Shown here: piece after piece, positions 57,928 through 64,000 of the stretch
Numbering within the stretch: the first letter of the stretch is position 1
Layout of the letters: each line of letters opens with the position of its first letter
Source: UM-FILTER-40-17 sp032251335
Lineage (GTDB): Bacteria > Bacteroidota > Bacteroidia > Flavobacteriales > Flavobacteriaceae
Length of the DNA: 64,000 nt
Direction of reading: 5' to 3'
NCBI GenBank assembly: GCA_032251335.1
Contig: JAVVDW010000002.1
Coordinates: 124,001-188,000, forward strand
Position numbers and translations under genes: made by a program
The notes under the pieces: model-generated
Told to the model about the DNA's origin: nothing
What the model saw: the letters and a program-made list of their open reading frames with translations, nothing else
Database searches by the model: none

Positions 57928-58885
57928 ATATTTTTTGAATCATTTCTTCGTACTCGTTTTTAGCATCACTGAGGTGGGTGATGCCGCCGCCACTCTTATA
58001 GAACAAGCCATTGTCTTTTTGATTAATAAATCGAATCATCACAGCGGAATCGAGTTTTTCTCCGTCAAAAATACCAAAAACACCCGTGTAAAAATTGCGC
58101 CGATGGTTTTCTACCGATTTAATAATTTGAACGGTTTGTGGTTTTGGCGCGCCAGTCACCGAACCGGCGGGCAGTAATTTCGCGAAAATATCTCCAATAT
58201 TCGAATGCCAATCAGCAGGTAAAATGCCGCGTATTTCGGAGCTCACTTGCAACAGCTCTTTGTCTTTGGCGCTAATTTTTTCTAGGTATCTCAGTCGTGA
58301 CACTTCCACCTTTTTAGCGACTTTACTGAGGTCGTTGCGCAACAAATCGACGATGGTGTAATGTTCTGCTTTTTCTTTTTCGCTGTTGCGTATCAGATTT
58401 TCAGCGTCGGGCAATCGGGCATCAATGGTGCCTTTCATCGGGTGTGTGTAAATTACATTTTTGTCAATAGACACAAAGGTTTCTGGTGAAAAAACCACGA
58501 ATTGGTCTCTCATCCAGAGTTTGTATTTGGCATGGCTGTGCAGAAAGATATCTCTTAAACCTGCGTCGCATTCAAGTGGGGTTTCAAAGGTGAGATTTGT
58601 GAGAAATGAATTTCCTTTTTGCAACTCGTCTTGGACTTTCTGAAAGGCTAGGAGGTAGGTCTCAAACGATATGGGAGATGGCTTTAGATTGAAAACTAAT
58701 GGTTTATCGGGCTTTGGTGCGTTGCTTGAGCCGGGTACAAAATACAGACATTGGTTTTGGTCAATTTCGGCAAGCGGGATGACGTATCCGAAGGTAAACT
58801 CAAAATCCAATACAAACAAAAAAGGGATTTTTTTTTTGCCAAACAGATTCATTTGAATGATGCAATCTTTTTGGTTTTGTATCAT
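57911..58885 (-). CDS. pabB: Aminodeoxychorismate synthase component I
   Basis: Chorismate-binding enzyme, 324 residues, lacking much of the N-terminal domain of anthranilate synthase relatives. Family segments: RDQFVVFSPETFVSIDKNVI, the loop THPMKGTIDA (about 150-159), EKEKAEHYTIVDLLRNDLSK, KLLPAGSVTGAPKPQTVQII (about 235-254) and SGGGITHLSDAKNEYEEM. With the overlapping PabC-like gene it makes p-aminobenzoate; a PabA glutaminase is not nearby. A second ATG at 58852 is an alternative start. Confidence 0.9.
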   Translation of the reverse strand: MIQNQKDCIIQMNLFGKKKIPFLFVLDFEFTFGYVIPLAEIDQNQCLYFVPGSSNAPKPDKPLVFNLKPSPISFETYLLAFQKVQDELQKGNSFLTNLTFETPLECDAGLRDIFLHSHAKYKLWMRDQFVVFSPETFVSIDKNVIYTHPMKGTIDARLPDAENLIRNSEKEKAEHYTIVDLLRNDLSKVAKKVEVSRLRYLEKISAKDKELLQVSSEIRGILPADWHSNIGDIFAKLLPAGSVTGAPKPQTVQIIKSVENHRRNFYTGVFGIFDGEKLDSAVMIRFINQKDNGLFYKSGGGITHLSDAKNEYEEMIQKIYVPIS

Positions 58886-58950
58886 ATATAGATGTACGAA
58901 AATTTAATGGTTAAAAAACTTCAGATAAGTGTAATTAAAGTAAAGGCAGA

Positions 58951-60084
58951 TTATGTAAACATATTGGAGAAAGAACTTTCGTAAACAGCTTCATATTTTT
59001 TGACAATTTCATGTATGTTGAATTTTGCAGCTACTTTTTTGGCATTTGCTTTAAAAACTGTATGTCTTTCAGGGTCTGATAGGATATAAATACCATTTTC
59101 AGCCATTTGTTGAATATTTGCCACATCAGATAAAAAACCGGAAACGCCATTTTGGTTTACCTCGGGCAAACCGCCCGTGTTGGTTGATATGATAGGAACG
59201 CCAAACGCCATGGCTTCAAGGGCTGAAAGACCAAAGCTTTCTGTTTCGGATGGCAAGAGAAACAAATCAGAAAAACACAAGATTTTTTCTATTTCGTTGC
59301 TATTGCCCAAAAACATGACCCTGTCTTCAATGCCAAGTCTTCTGGAAAGTTTTTCGGCAATTTCTCTTTCGGGGCCATCGCCTACCATCAACATACGGGC
59401 AGGTATTTTTTCCTGTATTTTATAAAATATTTTGATGACATCTCCTACGCGTTTCACCTTTCTAAAGTTGCTGATGTGGGTAATGATTTTTTCATCATCT
59501 TCTGCCATTTGACTTCGTTGGCAATCTGTAAACTCGGGATGCGCTTTTTGTAAGTCGATAAAATTAGGGATGACTTCTATCGTTTTTTTGACTTGAAATA
59601 ATTCGAGCGTATGTTGTTTTAAATTTTCTGACACAGCGGTTACCACATCCGATTTATTGATACTAAAAGTAACCGCAGGTTTGTAGAGTGAATGGCTACC
59701 CACCAAGGTGATATCGGTACCGTGAAGTGTAGTTACCATGGGGATTTCGATACCTTCTTCTTTGAGCATTTTTTTGGCCATGTAGCCGGCATACGCATGC
59801 GGAATGGCGTAATGAACGTGTAGTATATCGATTTTGTGCTGCTTGATTACGGTGAGCAATTTGCTCGAGAGTGCCAACTCATAGGGTTGGTATTGAAATA
59901 AGGGATACTCGGGTACGGTAACTTCGTGAAAATGTACATTTTTGGTGAGCAATGCCAAGCGTACAGGTTGTTTGTAGGTAATAAAATGAATTTCGTGTCC
60001 TTTTTTGGCTAACGCCAAACCGAGTTCGGTGGCAACGACACCACTCCCGCCAAAGGTAGGATAACAAACGATGGCTATTTTCAT
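58951..60084 (-). CDS. bshA: N-acetyl-alpha-D-glucosaminyl L-malate synthase BshA
   Basis: GT4 retaining transferase that starts bacillithiol synthesis from UDP-GlcNAc and L-malate; 377 residues from the ATG at 60084 (an ATG at 60108 would add eight residues). Diagnostic start MKIAIVCYPTFGGSGVVATE, then HVHYAIPHAYAGYMAKKML, TTLHGTDITLVGSH, ISNFRKVKRVGDVIKIFYKI and the E-x7-E region ETESFGLSALEAMAFGVPII. Other bsh genes are elsewhere. Preceded upstream by the third copy of the dispersed element and by the scaffold gap. Confidence 0.95.
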   Translation of the reverse strand: MKIAIVCYPTFGGSGVVATELGLALAKKGHEIHFITYKQPVRLALLTKNVHFHEVTVPEYPLFQYQPYELALSSKLLTVIKQHKIDILHVHYAIPHAYAGYMAKKMLKEEGIEIPMVTTLHGTDITLVGSHSLYKPAVTFSINKSDVVTAVSENLKQHTLELFQVKKTIEVIPNFIDLQKAHPEFTDCQRSQMAEDDEKIITHISNFRKVKRVGDVIKIFYKIQEKIPARMLMVGDGPEREIAEKLSRRLGIEDRVMFLGNSNEIEKILCFSDLFLLPSETESFGLSALEAMAFGVPIISTNTGGLPEVNQNGVSGFLSDVANIQQMAENGIYILSDPERHTVFKANAKKVAAKFNIHEIVKKYEAVYESSFSNMFT

Positions 60085-60150
60085 GTGTCTATAATTATTT
60101 ATTTTCAACGATCATGCTTCGACTGCGCTCAGCAAAGGAACGCCCTAAGG

Positions 60151-60196
60151 TAATCATATTCCTGTGTGCAAAATTTTTAACCTGGGCGTTTCATGT
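60151..60196. repeat. Dispersed intergenic element, copy 3 (abuts assembly gap)
   Basis: TAATCAT, then CCTGTGTGCAAAATTTTTA, then CTGGGCGTTTCATGT directly before the Ns. More diverged than copies 1 and 2 but alignable throughout. Lies 67 nt upstream of bshA, again between minus-strand genes. Confidence 0.75.
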
Positions 60197-60296
60197 NNNN
60201 NNNNNNNNNNNNNNNNNNNNNNNNNNNNNNNNNNNNNNNNNNNNNNNNNNNNNNNNNNNNNNNNNNNNNNNNNNNNNNNNNNNNNNNNNNNNNNNN
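60197..60296. other. Assembly gap of 100 Ns
   Basis: Exactly 100 Ns, the conventional scaffold-gap length, so the true missing length is unknown. It begins inside or at the edge of a repeated element, a likely cause of the assembly break. Confidence 0.98.
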
Positions 60297-60395
60297 GTAC
60301 ATTTTTTTAAGGATGTTTTTTATTTATGTCTGTTCTTACAGTCCATAAAAATACATAAATTTATAGTGTTTGGCGTTAAATATATTGTAATAAAA

Positions 60396-60419
60396 AAGGT
60401 CGCCCGAAAGGGCGACCTT
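60396..60419 (-). terminator. Terminator of the OB-fold gene
   Basis: Perfect 10-bp stem AAGGTCGCCC / GGGCGACCTT around a GNRA-type GAAA loop, followed on the minus strand by TTTTTTATTA. Confidence 0.95.
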
Positions 60420-60446
60420 GGAGTAATAGATATATAGAGATTGATT

Positions 60447-60908
60447 TTAATTAGCCAGCGAACTTTTTTCCACCACCGCATTGATGACAAGATCTAAATC
60501 TTCGTCATATTCGGCGCCAGAACGGATAACGCCTTTGATTCTTGCAGTTTCTCCAACTTTTAAGCTTTCTGCCTCTGCATTTGTTTCCAAAGTGAAAGTA
60601 CAGGCAACGCCCAACTTATCGCTATCGGAGTTTTTTAGCAGCACCACTTTTTGTCCCAATTGGTCTGTATCTATTTTCACGACCTGACCGGAAATAATCA
60701 AAACTTTGGACTCCCCTTCACTGTCCAGATACTTTTGGTTTGCAGCAGCCGGATTGTCAATAAATTCACCGACCAAAGCCTGAGCAGTAATTTCGGCATC
60801 AGCCTTTGTTGCTTGTACATCTCTGTGGGGCTGAAACCAGAGATAGGCAACATAACTCAGAGAAACAAGCACTATCAGCCCGATGGTTAACAAAATCTTT
60901 TTTTTCAT
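60447..60908 (-). CDS. OB-fold (tRNA_anti-like) membrane-anchored protein
   Basis: 153 residues. One N-terminal hydrophobic segment (about 4-24), then a helical stretch (AEITAQALVGEFIDNPAAAN) and an OB-fold of the tRNA_anti-like type: LIISGQVVKIDTDQLGQKVV (about 70-89), VACTFTLETNAEAESLKVGE and TARIKGVIRSG. Probably periplasmic with the anchor uncleaved. Role unknown. The YceI gene lies 41 nt downstream of its... same-strand neighbour YceI upstream in transcription order, so the two could share a transcript. Confidence 0.8.
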   Translation of the reverse strand: MKKKILLTIGLIVLVSLSYVAYLWFQPHRDVQATKADAEITAQALVGEFIDNPAAANQKYLDSEGESKVLIISGQVVKIDTDQLGQKVVLLKNSDSDKLGVACTFTLETNAEAESLKVGETARIKGVIRSGAEYDEDLDLVINAVVEKSSLAN

Positions 60909-60949
60909 AACAAGGTAATATTTGGATGGTTAATTTGGTGAGTTCTATT

Positions 60950-61516
60950 TTATTTCGATGCAGTCAAATTGTTGTTGAATTCGAGGTTTACGGTAACATT
61001 TACGGTTTTAGCCACGTTGGTAGATGGTTTTCCGCCGCTGAACGTGATCCCGTAGTCCGCCAAGGTGATGTCAAAATTGGAAAAACCGGTTATTTTGGTT
61101 CCATCCACGTTGAGTTTCAGTTCTTGTTCGATGGGTTTTGTGACGCCGTGTATGGTAAGTTGGCCTTTTACGGTGGCTACATATGTTCCTTTATTGAAGA
61201 AATCTACTTTGCTGAGGTTGGTGATACTTCCTTTAAATTTGGCATTTGGAAACTGTTTGGTGTCCAAAAATTTGTCCGAATTAAAGTGTTTTTGCATGAG
61301 CGATTTTTCAAACTCAAAACTTTGCATGGGCACAGAGAAAACGACTTTTCCTTCTGAAGGAGTGATGGCGCTCACCACTTTGTAGTTGTTAGATTCGATG
61401 TTTTCTGCGGGCGTGGTTGAGAAAAACTTGATGTGTCCGCTAGTAGTTGTCAATTTGTCCTGAGCAAATGTTGCAACAGAAAGGATAGTCATAAGAGCAA
61501 TAAATAACTTTTTCAT
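60950..61516 (-). CDS. YceI-family protein
   Basis: Secreted lipocalin-like protein, 188 residues from the ATG at 61516, signal peptide ending near VATFAQ. The YceI barrel shows TTSGHIKFFSTTPAENIES (about 24-42), KVVFSVPMQSFEFEKSLMQK, HFNSDKFLDTKQFPNAKFKG (about 77-96) and VKGQLTIHGVTKPIEQ. The family binds polyisoprenoid or other amphiphilic lipids in the periplasm. Upstream neighbour of the OB-fold gene in transcription order, 41 nt apart. Confidence 0.93.
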   Translation of the reverse strand: MKKLFIALMTILSVATFAQDKLTTTSGHIKFFSTTPAENIESNNYKVVSAITPSEGKVVFSVPMQSFEFEKSLMQKHFNSDKFLDTKQFPNAKFKGSITNLSKVDFFNKGTYVATVKGQLTIHGVTKPIEQELKLNVDGTKITGFSNFDITLADYGITFSGGKPSTNVAKTVNVTVNLEFNNNLTASK

Positions 61517-61622
61517 GATGTGTTTTTTTAAATTTTTAAATACACCCAATCGGACGACGCGGTATGGTGCATCTTACGAACCTTGCGTTTATTTAATACA
61601 AATTTCACATGGTTTTATGAAA

Positions 61623-61657
61623 AAAACGTTTGAAATTATAAATATTTCAAACGTTTT
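61623..61657 (-). terminator. Terminator of the TonB-dependent-receptor gene
   Basis: Perfect 14-bp stem (61623-61636 with 61644-61657; core AACGTTTGAAAT) around a 7-nt loop, followed on the minus strand by a T-run. Lies about 70 nt after the stop. Confidence 0.88.
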
Positions 61658-61727
61658 CATAGATGCTATTATGCTAAAAAACATATTTTTACATATTATT
61701 AAGTCGGTTTTAAAACTTTAACAGTTT

Positions 61728-64000
61728 CTAAACCCCGCCACCGCCTTCAAATTCTTCGCCACCGCCAAATTCTTGACCCGGTCCTTGCTCTCTGCGCTGT
61801 CTCTGACGCTGGTTGTTTTGCTGATTGAAACGATAGGTAAAGTTGATGGTAAACTGTGGTTTTCGAAATTGATTTTCACTTTCAGATCTAAAAGTGCTTG
61901 TGCGGGTTTCGGTTTCCCGGATGTTGCTGTTGAATACATCTCTAAAGTTAAAAACGATGGATGCTTTTTCTTTGAACAAATCTTTGCTCAATGCCAAGTT
62001 CATACTAAAAACACTTTTGTTTTCATTTTGTGCATTTTCTGATGGACCGGAATAGAACATGGTCTGTTGGAAGTCTATTTTGCCGGGGAGTGTGGTGCGC
62101 GAATTTAAACGTGCAAACCAACTTGTGTTGTCGGCATCGAAAGAAACGCCGTTAAAATCTCCATCACGTGTTGAATTGAAGAAATTGAAACTACCGTTCA
62201 TTCGCCACCATTTGGTGGGTGTGTAGTTTCCGCCAAATTCAAAACCGATCCTTTCTTCCGTTGAGAGGTTAACGGGAAATCGCCTTACGATGGGGTCGCC
62301 ATTATCGGTAAGGTTGCCGGTGTCTTCTGATATAAATTCAAAAACATCTGTATTTTTTTGGTAGAATATAGAAGAGGTTAGAGTCAGCTTTTTCCATCTC
62401 CTGAGGTAGGCTAAATCTACACCGTTGGAATAAGAGGGATCTATATCCGGATTTCCTTGAAAAATATTGGTTTCACTGGAACGAGAGGGGAATGGGTTCA
62501 CAAATCGAGATCGCGGCCTGGTAATACGTCTGTTAAACCCTAAGGTGACGCTTTCTTCCTCGTTAAATTCCCACCCCAAATTGATGGTTGGGAAAAAGTC
62601 TGTGTAGTTTTCATCAAAGCTTTCGCCGGTAGTGGTCAGCGTTACGTTGATGTCTGAGACTTCCATCCTCATGCCAAGAAGAACCGAAAACTTTCCCGCT
62701 TTGGTTCCCCATTGGGTGTAGAGCGCGTTGATGTTTTCTTCGTAAATCAATTCGTTGGATAAGTTAGCATCTAGTACAAGTTCTCCACCTACGCCAAGGG
62801 TGTCAACCCTAAAATCGGTAGTGAGTTCGTTAAAATTGCCTCTATAGCCAAATTCAAATTGAGACTGTTTGTTTTTTCCGTATGGCAATACATAATCGGC
62901 CTGCACTAAAATACGATCTTGATTTTCTTTAGTGCTGTTGGTTTCGAAGTCGAGTGCCTGTTCTGTGGGGAAAATTTCAGATTCATTGATGATGGAGGAT
63001 TCATCTTCTACGGATTCTTCGTATTGAAAATCGGCCGTCAAAATATGTCCGTCTGTTTTAAATTTTTTCTGAAAATTTAACGAATACTGTAGCGTACGTT
63101 CATATTCATCTTCGTCTTCTCTTCGGAAAGTTCTGTTGACAAGTTCCCTGGCTTCATTGAGCCTGTCGGTAAAATTATCCGTGCCGGTTTTGCCGCCGTT
63201 TTGCCGCATAAATACAGCACCGGTCAGGGAGGTACGATCCGTGAAGAAGTATTCAAGACCTAAATTGGTATTGAAATTATTTCGAATTCTGTCAAAATCC
63301 CTGTCCTCGTTAATGAATTTGTTTTCCGGATTTCCAAAAAAGTTTTCTCTGTCGTTGGTGGTTTCGCCCGGAGAATCTCTATAACTGTAAGAAGTAGTAT
63401 TAAAAAGATTGATTTTTTTGGTTCTGTAGTTCAAATTGACATTGGCACCATGGTTGTCCGGAATACCGGTTGTAAGCGAAAAAGAGCCGTTTAGTCCTTG
63501 TATCTTTCCTTTTTTGAGGATGATGTTGATGATGCCCGCTGTGCCTTCTGCATCGTATCTGGCAGATGGGCTAGTAATGACTTCGACGCTTTCTATGGCA
63601 TCTGCCGGAAGTTGTTGCAAGGCGTCGGTAGAACTCAAACCCACCAAGCCGGAGGGTTTTCCGTCAATGAGAATACGCACGTTTTCATTGCCACGAAGAC
63701 TTACGCCACCTTCGGCATCTGTGGTAATCGATGGAATGTTTTCGAGCAAGTCTAAGAAATTTCCCCCTTTGATGGTTAAATCCTTTCCAACATTGTATAT
63801 TTTTTTGTCCAGACGAATTTCAACATCGCGTTTTTCTGCAACCACTTGCACTTCATCCAAATTTTGAGAATCTATGCTGAGTTTGACAACACCTAAATCG
63901 AGATTTTCTCGAATGGATTTCTCTTTTATTTCAAAAGATTTAAAAGAGATATATTCTACCTTAATATTATAGGTGCTGGCAAAAATTTCAATTTCAAATT
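61728..64000 (-). CDS. TonB-dependent receptor/OMP beta-barrel protein, 5' truncated
   Basis: Outer-membrane protein whose frame is open to the window edge; 756 residues are visible and the start lies beyond position 64000. The visible N-terminus (VEYISFKSFEIKE) is the end of a CarboxypepD_reg-like domain. Then comes the plug: LDEVQVVAEK, IPSITTDAEGGVSLRGNENV (about 89-108) and VLIDGKPSG-like RILIDGKPSGLVG. A long beta-barrel of the OMP_b-brl_3 type follows (GFNRRITRPRSRFVNPFPS, NIFQGNPDIDPSYSNGVDLA). The C-terminus is a Gln/Arg- and Gly-rich tail, common in this group. Ligand unknown. Confidence 0.92.
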   Translation of the reverse strand, partial: FEIEIFASTYNIKVEYISFKSFEIKEKSIRENLDLGVVKLSIDSQNLDEVQVVAEKRDVEIRLDKKIYNVGKDLTIKGGNFLDLLENIPSITTDAEGGVSLRGNENVRILIDGKPSGLVGLSSTDALQQLPADAIESVEVITSPSARYDAEGTAGIINIILKKGKIQGLNGSFSLTTGIPDNHGANVNLNYRTKKINLFNTTSYSYRDSPGETTNDRENFFGNPENKFINEDRDFDRIRNNFNTNLGLEYFFTDRTSLTGAVFMRQNGGKTGTDNFTDRLNEARELVNRTFRREDEDEYERTLQYSLNFQKKFKTDGHILTADFQYEESVEDESSIINESEIFPTEQALDFETNSTKENQDRILVQADYVLPYGKNKQSQFEFGYRGNFNELTTDFRVDTLGVGGELVLDANLSNELIYEENINALYTQWGTKAGKFSVLLGMRMEVSDINVTLTTTGESFDENYTDFFPTINLGWEFNEEESVTLGFNRRITRPRSRFVNPFPSRSSETNIFQGNPDIDPSYSNGVDLAYLRRWKKLTLTSSIFYQKNTDVFEFISEDTGNLTDNGDPIVRRFPVNLSTEERIGFEFGGNYTPTKWWRMNGSFNFFNSTRDGDFNGVSFDADNTSWFARLNSRTTLPGKIDFQQTMFYSGPSENAQNENKSVFSMNLALSKDLFKEKASIVFNFRDVFNSNIRETETRTSTFRSESENQFRKPQFTINFTYRFNQQNNQRQRQRREQGPGQEFGGGEEFEGGGGV

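Larger units (their letters stand above)
60085..60446. other. Intergenic region with scaffold gap
   Basis: From the bshA start: a GCTTCGACTGCGCTCAGC-containing phrase (60118-60134) of the sort that recurs in Bacteroidota intergenic regions, the dispersed element copy (60151-60196), 100 Ns, then AT-rich sequence and the terminator of the OB-fold gene. No gene can be supported; any frame spanning the Ns is meaningless. Confidence 0.7.

Noticed and set aside
60114..60437. Open frame spanning the run of Ns
   Set aside because: It exists only because unknown bases cannot contain stops, and it covers a repeat and a terminator.
1..64000. tRNA, rRNA, riboswitch and complete insertion sequences
   Set aside because: I looked for cloverleaf ends, rRNA signatures, known riboswitch cores and transposase motifs and saw none that I could support.

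Overview
The window comes from a Bacteroidota chromosome, most likely a gliding-type member of the Flavobacteriia. Evidence: a GldI-type FKBP lipoprotein, bacillithiol synthase BshA, DUF4271/DUF5686/DUF6095/DUF6249-type families, fused cyclophilin-FKBP isomerases, promoter-like boxes of the Bacteroidetes form TAnnTTTG, and a moderately AT-rich composition. Almost everything is chromosomal core or near-core. There is no rRNA, tRNA, prophage, transposase or CRISPR array. A run of 100 Ns at 60197-60296 marks a scaffold gap, and the first and last genes run off the window.

Layout. 1-9.4 kb: HerA-like ATPase (5' cut), a lipoprotein, a cupin, a sugar nucleotidyltransferase, alaS (minus), then an M23 peptidase, a MerR regulator, LemA and two TPM-domain proteins. 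9.4-20.8 kb, all minus strand: a surface-glycan locus. Transcription runs from enoyl-CoA hydratase and queD into neuA-neuB-neuC (nonulosonic/sialic acid synthesis and CMP activation), then a GT-B-like transferase, a polyprenyl-phosphate sugar synthase-like GT2, a methyltransferase, a GT-C-like membrane protein, a GT4 and a GT2. The centre (12.1-14.9 kb) is visibly more AT-rich. 21-27.2 kb: plant-type acyl-ACP desaturase, PPP phosphatase, RRM protein, PhoD-like phosphatase, DHH phosphoesterase, gldI and a cyclophilin-FKBP lipoprotein. 27.3-28.3 kb: a HigB/HigA-like toxin-antitoxin pair with operator-like and hairpin-like flanks. 28.3-30.4 kb: ECF sigma factor with a probable anti-sigma factor, a DUF6249-like protein and the SRP RNA (ffs). 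30.5-37.9 kb: glutamine cyclotransferase, GT39-like protein, DUF4271, hemD, DUF1573 and valS. 37.9-42.9 kb, minus strand: acyl-CoA-binding protein, psd, cdsA, LUD protein, ftsH and rsfS. 42.9-50.6 kb: birA, DinB, DUF6095, icd, LolD-type ATPase coupled to a DUF58 protein, and a DUF5686 outer-membrane protein. 50.6-53.2 kb: a MoxR/Mg-chelatase-like ATPase with a VWA partner. 53.3-64 kb: HGSNAT-like acyltransferase, a small membrane protein, msrA, a second cyclophilin-FKBP protein, ftsY, a pabB/pabC-like pair, bshA, OB-fold protein, YceI and a TonB-dependent-receptor-like protein (5' cut).

Points that ordinary gene calling would miss: (i) an intergenic element of about 45-75 bp present three times (17.7, 42.3 and 60.15 kb), each time between two minus-strand genes, the third copy touching the assembly gap; (ii) an in-phase heptamer repeat tract between neuC and the next glycan gene; (iii) a 39-bp near-perfect palindrome upstream of neuC; (iv) the toxin-antitoxin module framed by near-identical 17-bp hairpins; (v) SRP RNA and icd promoters with clear TTTG-N20/21-TAnnTTTG spacing. 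I did not find a clearly new multi-gene system. The best candidates for under-described biology are the glycan locus with its unassigned NulO transferase, the ATPase-VWA pair and the dispersed element.
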